NCBI RefSeq assembly: GCF_000189635.1
Contig: NW_002476322.1
Location: 650,277 to 714,276, forward strand
Source: Tetrahymena thermophila SB210
Taxonomy: Eukaryota > Ciliophora > Oligohymenophorea > Hymenostomatida > Tetrahymenidae
Direction: 5' to 3'
DNA length: 64,000 nt
In this document: piece after piece, positions 1 through 14,738 of the stretch
Layout: each line of letters opens with the position of its first letter
How positions within the stretch are numbered: position 1 is the first letter of the stretch
Translations under genes and position numbers: made by a program
The notes under the pieces: generated by a model
What the model saw: the letters and a program-made list of their open reading frames with translations, nothing else
Told to the model about the DNA's origin: nothing
The model's database searches: none

Positions 1-3000
1 TATTGTTTTTTTAATAAATTTTATGCTAATTTTTAAACATACTAAATTATTCTTTATCGTTTTTAGATTTTAAAGAGCTGCCTTTTATATAATGCTATTA
101 ATTTTAAACATTGAAGAGATCCAAATTACCAGCTGTTCTGTACTTTTCAATCATAAACCTTAAGAAATCAGCATTAAAAGTGGAAAATAATTTCAAAATG
201 TTTTCATTTTTAAGTTAAATTATATAATATAAAGGAAGAATAATCAAAGAAGATAATAAGCAAGCTATTTCATAAATAATAAAACTTAGAATGATTAGGT
301 CTTTAGTATTTTACAGTTGATCATTAGCTAAGTTTCCTTGTACTTCTAGAATTCCTGTAAAAATGTCAATGAAAGATTAATAATTTGAATAAATGTAGGT
401 CCTTGAATCTATTGTTCCAAAATAAGTATATTGTCTCATATTTGAGGGGATGTTGAGTAATTAATACCTTTAAAATGAAATATAAATTATTTAAATAAAT
501 TATCATTGTTAATTATTTAAAAAATAAATATTTACAAACTAGTAAAAGTAACGTTATATATACTTTTTTCCATCATATTTTCTAAAATTATTTAACTGGA
601 TTTATTAATTAATTCATCTTCCAATCCATTATTAATTATATTTTATTCAAAGCTTCCAAGATCTGTTGTCATTTAACTTAGTTTGGATATGCTTTCATTT
701 TTGGCAAACATGAAATCTGATACGTTGTATTAAGAAGCTGGTAAAAAATGGTAAAGTTTATCTACTCCGATAATTGTTTATATTTCTGTTCCTCTCAATA
801 CTTATAGATAACATTCAAATAATTAAGGTCCTAAGCCAGAAAAAATAATATGAATGATTAAATAGTTTGATAAATTATATATTTACCTATCAGCAAGTTT
901 TAATAGTATTTAGTTTCTAAGTTAAAGTAATTATCCAATTTAAAGTATAAAAAGATTGTAACAAATAGAATAACTAGCAAAGATATAAAACCAATTGATT
1001 TAGCCAAAACTATTTCTTTAGATTTCTTACTTCTTAAAACCATATCAAATAGTGATCTCCTTTTAGAGAATATTTAGCTTTAAGTAGAATTTATTGAACA
1101 TGAGTCATCAATAACTTGCTTTTTTTGCTCCTTAGTTGAGCTCTCTTCAGAGCAGTCATCTTCCATTCCAAAATTTACAACCTAATCTGCATTAGAAACA
1201 TCTGAGACATTTTGATGTTCTTCATCATCTTCATCATCATCATTATCATCATCATCAAATTTTCGTTAATTATTTTAATTGTTTAGGAAATCAGCATTTT
1301 AATTAAAAGTGGTTTATTTTTCAACTTTGCTAAGACTCTACAATTATAATAATGACGATTTTTATTATGGATTAGTTTCATTAAAATTATCTAAGTATAT
1401 AGGCTCATAGAAAGCTACACAATTATCTTCTAAAATATGTATTTTTTTATTTTAACTTTTTATAATAAATTTATTAAATTAATTTTTAAAATTTATAAAT
1501 AATTTTTTCTTACAAAGCAGGAGATTCTAATTATGTCTAAGTAGGATGCAAAAGGTGTTGAAAACTGTAGCTTATATTTTATTTACTTAAGTTAATCTAT
1601 TGTTCACTTATTCTTTTCGTAGATTGTAAGTCTAAATAAGCTAAATTTGGATTTGAAAGATGCCTGTTAGAATTTATACTTTATTTAGTAAAGATTAAGT
1701 TAAGTATTAAAAATATATATTTATAATTATAAAATTTTAATTGATTTTTACTTATAAAAGTGATTGGCTCTGCTTTCGCTTTAAATGAGTAAATTTTCGA
1801 TATTGTTTTCATTCTGTAATTTATGCTGTTTATCATCAAGTTGCTTTATAGGGTTAAAAATTCTGATGAATAAAGTAAGTTTTTAACAGAAATTACATTC
1901 ATTTCCACTTGTGTTAGAAGGGAAGATAAGCCTTTTCTTTCTAATTCACTTTAAGTTGCCTTTGCGGATAATTCATTAAGCCCAATTTTTTAAAGATTTT
2001 ATCCCTACTTTTCTAAATCCATTTATGAATTTTATTAAAATTTTTATTCTAAATGTTAATTTTAACTTAGAATTGGTACTTTTAGGTTGTAAGTTGGAAA
2101 TTTATTTTGTAAATTAATCTGCAAAATTTATAATTGCTCGTTTAATTCTGATATCCTCTTAATTTATTTTATCTTTGTTACTTCAATAATTAATAGGTCA
2201 TTAAGTTAATTTTTTTAGTCTTTTATTTTATACAAAGAAAAAGTCACGACTGAAAAATTGTAACTAAATATATCTAATTCGTTTAGATATTTCTCAATGC
2301 TATATGGGTTACTATTATTATCAAATTTTTCTGAGCAGTTAAATTTTTCAACATCTTTTGGTAGCATTAATAAAGTTGTGTAAATTTGAGATTGTGAGTT
2401 TTATATTTTTCTTATTCCTATTTATTCTTCAAATTCATCCAATCCATTTACATCACTAATTTCGCTTTGCTTAAGCGCAAGCAAATATGGTATTAGGTGT
2501 CTTATGTCTTTATCCTTAAACAAATCTTTACATTTACACATAAAAAAAAATGATTAATAAAAACTTAAAAATTAAATTTACCTTATGATTCTCTTTTATC
2601 AAATATTTGTAAGCTTAGTTTAAGATTTTAAAATATAAAATTTTCATTATGATTTAAGATTTTATAAGATGAGTCACAAACAATGTATTTTTCGTAATTA
2701 TCTAATTTTTGTATGAACAGAGATAACCCTAGCTATTAATTAGAAATAATACACATTTAGGCCCTCAAGATTACTGGAAAAATATTTAATTTTAAATCAC
2801 GCATGAAAGTAAAATACTCTCCAAGCTTTACTAAATGCATATCTCCTTCATCTTAAAGTAAAGTAAGCATTTATTACATTTTATCTTAGATCCATTCTGG
2901 CTGGAGCATTGCTATTGGATTTCCAACTAAATCTAATAAATTTGAACACTTGAAAAATTTGCTAGTTGTATTTGTAATTCTCATTATTTTTTTCTAGTCG

Positions 3001-5069
3001 CTAAGAGAAATAAAAATTGAGCATGTATTTTTCATAAATAAATTAATTTTTGTATCATATTTCATTAACTTATTTTTGAGCTTTTGCTTAGATCTGCTGG
3101 CAAAATATCTAGCAGGTCTCTTTCTGAAGTCAAAAAATTCTTAAAATATTTCTGCTAAGGAGAGTGTACGCAAGTGAGAAGGGTGAATATCAAACATTTA
3201 AATCAATTTTGACTCTATGTCTCTCGAGTTCTGAAGACAAGAATTGCCTATTTTTTACAATGTTTGTAAGTGGAGTGAGTCTTAGTTCAAATACTCGTAA
3301 AATCTTTACTAACTTTGCAGCGAAGATTTAATAACTTTTTTAAGGTCATAATAAATTTACTCAAATTCAAACACTAAGTGAATGTTTAACCTTTAATTTT
3401 AATATTCGTTCGAATTGAAAAATCCACTAAAATCATGAAAAATTGAATTGATAAGCTAAGTTATTTAAAATTATGCCCAAAAAGAGTTATTTTATTTTTG
3501 CAGAATATTTTAAAGCTAAATTATCTAAGAATAGGCTTTAGACGGCGTCTTTGCAATTTCCATCTAGAAATAGGTGTAACAAGATTAAATTTCTATATCT
3601 TTGATATGTTTCATACTTCTAGAAGAATTGATGTTATCAAATAAATAATTGATGTAGCCAATCAAAAATTTTTTTCTATACTCTACCCCCATCATATCTT
3701 ATCTGGAAATCAAATCATAATCAATATTTCCATATTTCTCACAAAAGCAATACTTATCAAAATTGATAATCTAATTTTACTTATTTTGTTTCCTTGTCTA
3801 GCAGTTCTTTGTATGATTTGAAAATAATGACTCAAAGATAATTCCATTTCCTTATTGCATATAATCCTCTATAGCTAAATTGCAGTATGAATTCAAAGAA
3901 TAAATAAATTGCTAAATTGTTTGCATACTAACGTCATCAAACGTATTCTATTTTACTTTTAAGTCAACGTTCTCAACTGATGTAATCAAGTTAAGTATGT
4001 ATTTAATTTTGTATTAGCATATACTTTTTGCAATTTTATAAGTAATTGGTATGGTAATAAATGAAATTAATATGTAATCTACCTATTTTAAAGAATTTGC
4101 TCTATTTATTCCTAAAGCGCAAATAGTTACAGATTAAAACAAATAAAAAAGTATTTAATTTAGTATAATTAAATCCATGATTTTGTTTTAAAAGAAAGGT
4201 AGCTCAATTAAAAGGCATATGAATCTCAAAAGACTCACAAGAAAGTGCAATATTAAATAAAATTGTAGAGCATTGAATTATTTTACCATCAGAATTAATA
4301 TTTCAGTAATTAAGCATATATATTTATATTTATTTTTTCTTTGAGCTAATAAATCGCAGTTAACTTGAAACGAATGGTTTTTATCAAACATCCTGCTAAA
4401 AATCACAATCAAAATAGTCAAAATTGATGATAAAGTAGCAAAAACATAACTAGTTGTAATTGCTCCAAATTAATTAAAAACTATATAAAAGCATGAGTCA
4501 ATAAATGGTATCCAAAAGATGTATTAATATATTTTTAAAATAAAGCAAAAAACTAGGTTAAAATAGCTAAGAAATTAATAAGGCTTTCCTCGAGATCTGA
4601 TGATACTTTTGTTATTTTCTTGTACATAGTCTTAAAAGAACCCATGATTTTTGTAGTATATACAGTTGACAATAAATATTATTATTAGTGTTACATTAAT
4701 AGCAAAGGAGAAATAAATAGTAAATTTTATTTAAAAAGAAGTTGATGAATTGAGCAAAATAGAAGGAAATAACTAAAAATATTGAAGACAAGTACTAAGT
4801 AGTTTAATTACGGAGTAATTATAATACCCAATAAAGTTGTCAACTACTTTTTAGCAAAGTAGAATGCTCATATATTGTGCAAGATAAATAATAAATAAAA
4901 TATAGCTCATTACTTTACTCCTCGTGTAGCATTAAAGTAATCTATCAAATGTATTTGCAGCCAACTAAATAATGCTGATATCATCATTTTTGGCGTATTC
5001 CGACTATTTATTGCTTGAATTATTTGAGTCTTAATTTTTTTTGAGTACTTTTTTTTTGAGAGGAGCCAT
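1..5069 (-). CDS. TmcB/TmcC-like multi-pass PAS membrane protein A (3' end beyond window)
   Basis: Read on the minus strand with TAA/TAG as Gln. It starts MAPLKKKVLKK at 5069, followed by several hydrophobic segments (for example SYILFIIYLAQYMSILL and KFTIYFSFAINVTLIIIFIV). Then comes a soluble region with the family pattern GxGxxFE...H...C and a CFC cysteine pair (QQGNGIIFESLF; DKYCFCEKYGN), and TPR-like helices around KAYSQIIQLQNILQKQ. A PAS-like stretch follows around SKFFKCSNLLDLVGNPI. An Asp/Glu run, partly encoded by tcatca repeats at 1215-1258, precedes RSLFDMVLRSKKSKEIVLA and another membrane segment (KSIGFISLLVILFVTIFLY). The frame is still open at base 1, so about the last 150 residues present in its two relatives lie outside the window. 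Family assignment rests on the shared layout with the genes at 6512-13057 and 14739-21630. Members are thought to be signalling or sensor membrane proteins; the ligand is unknown. Not every intron was resolved. Confidence 0.75.
1215..1258 (-). repeat. TCATCA-type trinucleotide repeat encoding an acidic run
   Basis: Imperfect tcatca/tcttca repeats inside gene A. On the minus strand they read mainly as GAT/GAA codons, giving an Asp/Glu-rich cytoplasmic linker just before the C-terminal membrane block. The tract is likely to be length-variable between strains. Confidence 0.7.
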
Positions 5070-6511
5070 TCAAATTCTAAAATTTATTAATGAATTAATT
5101 TTGTTCGTTTTTTTTACTGCTACTTTTTTTTTTTAATTTATTATTTTTAATTTTCGAATTAATTTGCATAAAAATATACAATTACATCATACACATCATA
5201 AGTTACCATCAATTTAATAAGACTAAAATTTCTTTTCTAATAATATGATATATTTATGTTTTAAAAAAGAATAATATTCAATGATAGAATCTATTAAAAA
5301 AATAATAAGTATCGTCAGAATTTTGTTAATTTATCTTAACGCCAGCTGCAATTTCTAAAAATACATGTCAATAATACTTTGATCACAAAATTTACAGTAA
5401 AAACTATTCATAAAGTATTAAAAAAAAGATCTGAGTTTAATTTGAATAAAATTAATTGTTAACTAAAAGAAATATTTAGGTTACAGAATTTTATTAATTT
5501 AAATTACATCTTTTTCAAGTTAAAGAAAAATTCAATTATTCTTAGTAGACAAATAGAATTTTTTTACTCCTTAATATTTATAGATTAGAATTTTGAAAAT
5601 TAAAAAAAAGATCATGCTGATTAAATTTTAATTATTTGGAAAGTACATTCAATACTTACACATTTTTTAAATTTTTAATAATGTTAAAAATTATGATAAA
5701 AATTCAACTTCATTATCTTAACCAAAAACGAGTAAATACTTCCTTATAAGACTTTGATAGTTTTCAATTATTTTATTTAGGAGTCTTTAAAAGTAATTTA
5801 ACCTCATAAATTCTCATAATTTTAATTAATTTTAAAAAATTTTGGCTATAGTCTCTATATTACAATTATTTATTAATAAAAGACGCTCTTGTTTTAAAAG
5901 TAAATTTAGAAAGTTTATTTCTAATACTGGAAAGAAAGTAAAAATATAACATTATTTACTTTAATTTTTCTATTTAATATAAATTTTTTATAGGCAGGTT
6001 AATAAAAAATCTAAACAAAATAAATAAAAATCTCAAAAAACATTTAAAAATACACAAAATAAAATTTGGGATATTAAATAATGATTTATTTCGAGCTATC
6101 TTTTTTTATCAACTAATAATGTGATAAATTTTAATTAATTATTTTTAGAATTTAGTAAATAGAACCAACTTGGGTAATTTATTTAATAAAAGGAATAAAA
6201 TTTCAAGAACATTAATTAATTCTTGAGAAAATACTAGTCTGAGAAAGTAAATAGATTTAATTTACATAATTTGAATGAAGGTAAGATATATAAACATTTT
6301 CATGGAACTTTGTAGATAAATTTTATTATAAAGTAAGTAAATTAAGGCTTAGAATAAAAATAAATAAATAAAGAAATTTAGTTTTTAAATAATTAATAAA
6401 TTTACAAATTTATTAAATGATAAAATTTGATTGGCTTTTTTTTTAATTAGTGAGTTTTATTTCTTTTGATTGATTGATTTATTGATATATTTATTTTTTT
6501 AATATTTTCAT
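5070..6511. other. Intergenic, 1.4 kb, no gene seen
   Basis: AT-rich sequence between the start of gene A and the stop of gene B, both on the minus strand. It should hold the promoter and 5' leader of A and the 3' region of B. I see homopolymer runs and TGA in all frames, but no conserved motif, tRNA or protein-like ORF. Confidence 0.6.
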
Positions 6512-9500
6512 TCACTATCTATTTCTTATTGAATTTTTAACTTTATTGATGTATGAGACAATATAAGGGTTATCTAGAAGCTGCTCGACAGGGATCAGAC
6601 TGAGCAGATAAGTAGTTTCTTATATCTATTTGTTCATTTCTTATAGGAATCTAGTCCAAGCGAAAGCAAAAACTAGAAAGACTATAATAAGGTTGTAGAT
6701 GAAGAGCGCTTTTTAAACTCCCATTAAATAATCAAAATATTATTAACTCTCATAAATCAAGAAAGAACTTACAGAATCTAGAATAGCTCTTATATAATAA
6801 TATAAATAATCAAATTCTTTTAAGTTATTATCGTAATCCCATTATTTTAAGCTTCCAAAAAATTTAATTGGATTACCAGCTGTAAGTAAAAAGTTAGAAT
6901 AATAGTTTTAAACTTAGCTGAAAACCTGTTTAAATGTAAAAGTTAGTCCATTTCCTAAGACACCTTTTTGAATTTGATTGCATTTGGTTATGTTAATCAT
7001 AGTGTTATTATTTACGTATGGCTAGCCATATGTTGTATTAAGAATTGAACAGGCATCTGTTTTAATGACATCTAAAAAATATTACTAATATAAATCAGAG
7101 TTATATCTCTTATTTATGAAGCCATTATCTATGTTGTATAGAGCATTTATTCTTTATTAGTCATTTGGTAGAATAGTTTAATTGAAAAATTAGTAAATTA
7201 ATCCAATTGTAGTTGAATTAAATTTATATGCATACGAGTTTGTAAGCAAGTATAACCCAACATAATTCAAGTCTAAATAGCTCTTTGACTAAGCTATAAG
7301 CGATAATTCTTGGATATTATAAACAAAATAACTAAAGAAATCTTTGGTAAATAAGTAATTCAAAAGGGAATATAGTGATATCACAATAAAAATTGCAAGA
7401 GCTATCACTGATAATTTTATTGAATACTTAGGGAGAGGTTTAGTATGAGAAATTTGTCTTTTTTTATTTTTATTTTGCTTAGTTTATTTGGAAAATTCAA
7501 AAATTGAGATTTGATGTGTGGAAGAAGGTGCTTTTGTTTTTGTAGCATATCTTTCAAATTTTGAAAAGTTAGATACGCTTTCAGCGATACTTTTTTCATA
7601 TACAGCCGACCTATACTTATCTATTTATGATTATAAGAACTACATATCAAATGTCACTAAAAGACATAATATTTCTTCTCTCTTTTATTATATTATGTAA
7701 TAAACAGGAAAAACAATCAGAACTGTTAACACACAAACAATTTCTATAACTATAATACTCATATTTAGGAGACTTTAGGTCTAGTCTAGGGTAGTCTTTG
7801 ATTGTTCTGTAGACATATCCTGAATATTTTAAATTGTAGAAATAAAACTTGCATAATTATAATAAACAAATGCTCTTGCTTCCTCTGAGTTTTCTATCAA
7901 ATATTTTCTTAAATTTGAAGGGAGATTGAGCAAGGAATACCTTATTAATGATAAAATAAATAGATAAATTAATACATAAGAAAATTAAACTAATTACAAT
8001 CTTGAGAAGACAACAGAGTTTTATTTAGAAGTTACTGAATTAATGACTACTAGCTATGTAGAGTTATTTAGCATAAAATCTTCAAATCCATCATGAATAG
8101 TTGTACTCTAAAAAGACCCAATTTGTTGTGTTATATATTATAGTTTTTGCATGCTTTCGTTTTTGTATAAAAGCAAATCATAAGGTTTAAAACTAGAAAA
8201 TAAGTAGCCATATAATTAATTGACTTAAATAATAGTTGATAGTTCTTTTACTCTTAGTATCTAAGCAAATCCTTCTAATAAGTTAGGGCCTTTTTTTTCA
8301 TCAAATTAATATTTTCAAAAATAATTTTTGAATTTATTTTTTTTTACCTACTATTAAGTTTGTATAGCTTGTCCACTCTGCCTAAAAATTTTATTTGACT
8401 TAAAAGAATAAAACACAAGAAATTATTATTAGGATTAAAAATGCTGATAGCCCAATGAATTTAGAAATTTATATTTCTGTTGTGTCTCTTCTTGAAGAAA
8501 TCATTTCATATAAACTCTGCTTTTTTGAAAAAATTTAGCTTGAACCACTTCTTACTGATTACTAATCATCTAATATAGCTTTCTTTTTATTTGTTTTTAC
8601 GTTTTAGCTTTCTTCGTCCTAAAATTAGCCACTTTTTTAACTTTTTAGTTACCCTCTTTTTCCTTTTTTACTAGTTTACTTGCTCGGCATAATTGACAAT
8701 TAAATAACTCCATCTTCATCTTCTTCCTCATCTTCGTTTTCTTTTTTTTCACTACCTTAGGTAATTTACGACATTATTGCTTACTTTTTTTATTTGAGAG
8801 GTGATAACAAGTTCTGAGAAGCAACAGATTAGATTCTACTTTATGAAAAAAATTTACTTCTTGATTTCTAAAAATTCAACTCTCCCTGAGAATTAATGAA
8901 ATTTAATTGAGATGCATCATTAGTTATGCTTCCATCTTGTTTTGAATCTCTCTTTTTTTCATTTGCCGTTGAATCAGATTCTCTAATAAAATATAAAAAG
9001 ACATTTTTATTTTATAACTAATAAATATTATTTACTTTCTATTTGGAGCAGTAGACTACTTTTCATATAGATTCACAAAACTGTTAGTAGAATTTATAAT
9101 TGGAGAGCTAATAGGATTGAGATACAGGGCTTTATATATTTCTTCTTAGGATTAATATTAATTCTATACACAATCAAATGGTTATCTTGGTGAAATAAAA
9201 GACTATCTACTAGTAGTAGCTTATTGAGATTCATCAAATCTAGTACTTTTAGAATCTCTTACACCCTTTAGTAAAGTTTTATACCTTTACCCAATTTCAT
9301 TTTGAATTTCATTATTCATAGTGATTTCTTATTAGTAATCAGAGTTTCTCCTTAATTATTATAAAAAAATCATTTTATTAAATGTTTTTTTTTTGTTTAT
9401 TTTTTTAAATAAATTATTAAATTACGAGATTTAATTATAAAATTTGATTATTTCTCTTAACGCAAATTAATAAATTAAATTCTTCCAAATAAAATAATGA

Positions 9501-12500
9501 TTTAATTAGTTACTTTTATGGAGACATTCTTTCATAAATATAATTAATATATTCAGATACTTATTGTGGAGATTCTTGCTAAATAGGAGAGTCACCATCT
9601 ACAGAATTACCATGATCATAGTATCTTTGAATTATGTCATCATTATACATTTCAAATTAAATCTTATTTAATAATTAATATTATATTAACTTTGTAGTTT
9701 AGATCAAATTATATTATTTACTGAGTTATTATTTTTTTAGCTGTCTCCGTTACTTTTTTAAGACTATACACCATCTGTGTCTCTCTCATCATATTTTTCT
9801 TTTTGCTATAAAAAGTATTTCTTGTCCATTTAAAGGTTAAGGTGTGAAAGAGTTCCTGTTTCAGGCTAATTTGGTATTTTTGGGGAGTTTGTTTGGATAA
9901 TAGGCACATTAACTTCTTACTAAAAATAAGTTGTTAGTGTTTCCTTTAATCTTAAAAACTGGTCATTTATCTCTGTAGCAGCTTTTAATTTCCTGTAAGA
10001 TTAAAATTCAATCAATGTAATTGGCTATTAGGTTTCACTATATAATTTATAACTAAATGGTGAAAATGTAATTTCTAAGAATTCTAATTCCTATAGATTT
10101 AAGCTGCTAAAATAATTTTAAACATCTTTATGAGTGCTATTTGAAAAACTATTGAGATTTTTCAAACATTTAATATTTTTTGGTAGAATAAGTAGTGATT
10201 TGTACGTTGTGTAATTTTGTATTTTTTAATCTTTAAAACCAAACGTATCATTAAACCCTTCAAAGCTATTAAAATCTTGAGTAATCTTCGTAACACTAAA
10301 TAAAAGAGGTATTACTGCTTGAATATTCAATCCTTTAATCAAATCTAAGAATTAAATAAAAAGAATTATGAATGTAAATAAATAAATTAATCTGTAAGTA
10401 AATTATTACAAGATTAATTAAGTTAATTAATTTTTAACAAAATAAAAAAATTAACCTTGGCTTTTAGATTTTGTGGTGTTTTAGGTATCTAGAAATTTTA
10501 AAATCAAATTTTAAAATTCTTTAGTGAATGACATAATATTAAAATTTAAATCAGTAATAACACTAACCTTACAATTTTTAGCAGGCTAAATAAATATTGA
10601 CAAACCAAATTCACCATTTGTGAGGATATCAATCTTCATGCGCAAATAGATAGGATATAGAGTATTCGTGTTTGGAGTATTGAAGAAAGTCAAATATTCT
10701 CCTAATTTAATAACATCCATATTACCTTCTTCGAGTAGCACGTCTAAGTATTTATTAAAGCTGGGAATAATGAAGTCTGGTAAAAGTATTGAAAATTGTT
10801 TCCCTATTAAATCTGACCTCTAGCATTTAAAGAAGCTCTCAACTGAATTAGAGAGTTTTATGATTTACTTACTGTGGAGGGAAACAAATAAGCAGCAAGA
10901 AGCTTACTCGAATAAATTTATCTTCAAGTCAACTCGCTAAAGATTACGACTCATAATTTACTGAGATTTTTGAATAAAATGACGAACTCTCCTTTTACGG
11001 AAATCAAAAAATTCAATGTAAAGTTCAGAAATAGCAAGCAATCTGGGATGAGTTGGATGAACATCAAAAAGATTATTAATCTTATATTCTGCTTCTCTTT
11101 TTGTTGCCAAACAGCTATAACTTTCTATCAAAAGATCAGATAAATTAATATAATCAGAACATAAAAATTCATAATACTTTTGTCTACTTTATAGAGCTTT
11201 TTTAAAAGATGTAATAAAAGCTTTATACAAATAATCAAATTCATAGACATATGAAATGGCGAGTCTTTGATTTTGGTAAGTAGTGGAACAAATGTATTAG
11301 CTGAATAAAAGATTAATTTCATCAATAATTTCTTATATTAGGGCTTGAGTTTGAAAGGAAGATTATTTCATTTATTATTTGAGGAGTAAAATTTATTAGA
11401 AAGCCAATGCTGGAGTTTGGGCTACTTAACAAAGGAAATACATGTAAGTAGGTTTTATTTGTAATTAAGGATCTTAATAATTTTTGTTTGAAGATTTAAA
11501 GAACTTTTAAATAAGATTATTAGTGTATTTAATTAAAAAGGATTTTCTGTAATCTTCACCTATTACCCTTGAAATTGCCAAATTAACTTCATCTTTTGTG
11601 AAAGTCACTTACTGTTACTGCCTTTAATTTTTGCTTTAAAAATTTCTTTGACTGGAGAATTCTTAAAATTATTTGCAAAAACATAAATTTTCATCTTTCG
11701 TACTACTACTACCAATAGCATTCTTGGTTTACATACCTGAAGTTTGATCTACTTTGCAGCAGTTATCTAAATGATTTGAAAAAATAGTCTCGAATTTGAC
11801 TCCGCTTCCTTTAATCATGTAATCTTCATAGGATAGAGAAAATAAATTAATAATATTTCTGATATGTTTATCTAACTTATCAGCATTTATTTTATTTACT
11901 TCTTTTTCAATAAAAGGTTAATTAAATTAATTTTCTATAGCTAGTATTTTAAGTATCATAATTCCAGATTTTACGCAGAGAGGAATTCCACAACAAAATA
12001 GAAGCGAAAAGCTTACCAGGTTATTATCTTTACTTAGGCTAAGCAAGACGGTTAAAATTAATAGGAATAAATGAAATAGAGTGAATTGCATATAAATTTT
12101 ATTTGTCTTTCTAGAGTAAAATGGTTATCTGTAAACGCAGATTGCTAAACGAAGTAAGCATGTAATGCCATTGAACAATTCAACTATTGCTCTTGAGCTG
12201 CTTAAGAAAACTCCACTACAAATAAAGTCGATTGTGATCCTGAAATATACAAAATAATTTTTCGGTTAAGATAAATGATCTTTAATAATAATGGAATAAT
12301 CATATTCATTGTTAGAAATGATAGCTGAAATAAAAACAGTTTATATAAAATTTAATATGGAAACGAAAATAGTAAGTTTATGTAAAACTTTATTTTCATT
12401 TGGGTTTGGTTATTCTTGATAGTGATCAATTCCTATTTATAGCGATATTTAAGTAAAAGGTATTGCAAGAGTGTAAAGATAAATTCTAAAAAAGAAAGAA

Positions 12501-13057
12501 AACAAAATATCTCCTTTTAGTATTAAATAACTGTGATAGGTAGAATTTTTGGCTAGTTTTTCAGCAGAATCTTAACTTGACATTGAAATATCTGTAAAAT
12601 ATTGCCAAAATATATAGTGAATCATTCTAATTAGTATATAAGTTAATAATATTGCATTGAAAATACAAGAGATTATTAAAAACTAAGTCTGAGCATCTTC
12701 TTCATTCATATTTTAATTTTTTTATGCTAAAAATGAGTAAATTGGATAAAATTTTGTGTAGTCGAAATATATTCCCATATAATAAATAAATTATTTTGAA
12801 GACGGTGAGCTATTATAGAGACTTATTAAAACGTTTTCATTAAACAGATTGCTTATCACTTAAGAGAAATAAATTGCTATAAGTATTGCAGTTAAAATGG
12901 GTCCTCGCTTGAAGGATTTCAATATTTTATACATTTCACATACATAAAACTTATGTATGCGATCACGAATAGAAGTGTCCTCGCTGGATTATTTATCCAT
13001 TTCTTACATAGTATTAAGGAGTTTTTCAGATTAGTGCTTAGATTGTTTGCTTTTCAT
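6512..13057 (-). CDS. TmcB/TmcC-like multi-pass PAS membrane protein B
   Basis: Starts MKSKQSKHQSEKL at 13057. Membrane segments begin at RGPILTAILIAIYFSQVIS. The soluble part has the family signature MIKGSGVKFETIFSNH..NCC and a CFCK pair (about 11650-11830), then TPR/PAS-like sequence. An intron at 9328-9513 joins ERMSPQ to KITMNNEIQNEIGQ in phase; reading through it would meet a TGA. After an acidic, Ser-rich linker come MISSRRDTTEISKFIG and a membrane span (SAFLILIIISCVLFF). The C-terminal block ends KALFIYNLIIVFLVFAF...LLSLIPVEQLLDNPYIVSYINK and stops at TGA 6514-6512. This matches gene C (LTLIPIENLVENQYVISFINK), which fixes the 3' end. It is likely a plasma-membrane or endomembrane sensor. 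Some middle introns were not mapped, so intactness over the whole length is inferred. Confidence 0.78.
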
Positions 13058-14738
13058 TTGTAAATTTATACTCTATATATTTTACTTATTTATTTATTTA
13101 TGCTTATTTTTATTATGTTTTCTTAGCTTAGTATAATTAAAAATTGTTTTGCGTTTATAAGAATTACAACTAGATTATATTTTGATAACTTTATAAATCA
13201 TTTATTCCAATCCATTATTTATTCAGTTTTTACAAACAAATAGATTCCTAATATAAGAAAAAAATTTTTAGTATACTTTTTTATGGTGTCTTTCTAAACA
13301 ACATTTAGGTTAAAATTCATTCATATGAATTAATTTGAAAATAAATTAAATAAAAAGACATTGTCTTGATGAAGCTAGACCAAATTTTAATTTACTCAGA
13401 CATATATTAATTTTTACCAAAAAAAACAATTTCCTATTTAAAAATTAAACTCTTGCCAATATTCGCAAAATATCTAAAAATAAGGGCATTAAATTCCTAT
13501 ACATATTAATTTATTATTAATTATTTACAGACCATTTCTATTCTGCAGATTTATCAGTAAAGTTTTTGCTATAATTTTAAGAGTCTAATAAATTATCAAA
13601 TTAGCTCAATAAAAATTATTAGATTTCATTTTAGTGTCTTGTTATAGCCATTTGAAGCAAAAATATTCTAGTTTTTTTAATAAATATTTAGTTATAGTAA
13701 ATAACTGAAATATATTTTATATCTTTTATAAATTTTGTTGCAACGCTTTTGAAAATACTCATAAAAATATAATATATTATAATAGCTTTAAAAGTCCAAG
13801 GATCACCAAACAATTTAAAATAAGGGAAAACAATTTAGCTAAATGAAATCATAAATACTTAAGTGATGTAATATAATAATTAGATATTCATAAATAATCG
13901 ATTGATACAATAATTAATATTTTCTGTATTTAGAAAAAACAAAAATTAGTTTAAATACAAAAAGAAAGAATAAAAATTAATTTTGAGTAAGGAATATTAA
14001 TAAATATATATAATCGCCACGTCAATTTTCAATTATTTTAATTTCTTCTAATGTGCTTGCAAGTACTCTCAAAAAATACTTTCAAATAATAAACATAACT
14101 CGAATGTAACAATTTTTTTACTTGATTAAAAAAATTATAAAAAAAAAAATTATTTTAGCAATTTAAAGAGTGGGAATGAAAATATTTTAACAAAATTAAA
14201 CTAAAAATTTGTATAATTTTAAATCTAAAAATCGTTTTTAAAGTTTATTTTTTAAAATTATCTTGAAAATTAATATCTATAATATAATTTTTGAACAAAT
14301 TATTTTTAAGATTTAACATTTAAATCAAAGTATGAAAAAATCTTTTATTTTTCTTCTTTTTTAGTAATACATTTTTAAATTTTTAATATTTTATTTTTTT
14401 ATTTGATTTTTAATGATGAGATTGTAAGTTTTTTATAAATTAAATGCTCATTTATTCACTCATACATGTATATATATTTATATGTTTGTTTGTTATTTAA
14501 GAATTTAAAAATATTTATTTTCTTTTAATGAACTAATTTTATGATAAGATAACACCAAATCTTTTCAATCAAGACTAGTTTTTTTTAATAAAGAAAAAAA
14601 ATTTGAATTAATGCAAATATATTTTTTATTATTTTAACAAAATCAGCATTACTAGATATTTAATTGGTATAATTACACTTCAATAAAAGTTTTTAAATAA
14701 ATTTAGTGATTCTATCAAGTAACTATTATAGGATAACC
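13058..14738. other. Divergent intergenic region between genes B and C
   Basis: 1.7 kb between two head-to-head TmcB-like genes, so it must contain both promoters and 5' leaders. It is very AT-rich with A/T homopolymers. I could not recognise a specific regulatory motif or any coding potential. Confidence 0.6.

Noticed and set aside
9300-9330. MNNEIQNEIGQ at about 9317 as start of a separate minus-strand gene
   Set aside because: A phase-consistent intron (9328-9513) joins it to the upstream frame, and the C-terminal membrane block belongs to the TmcB-like layout.
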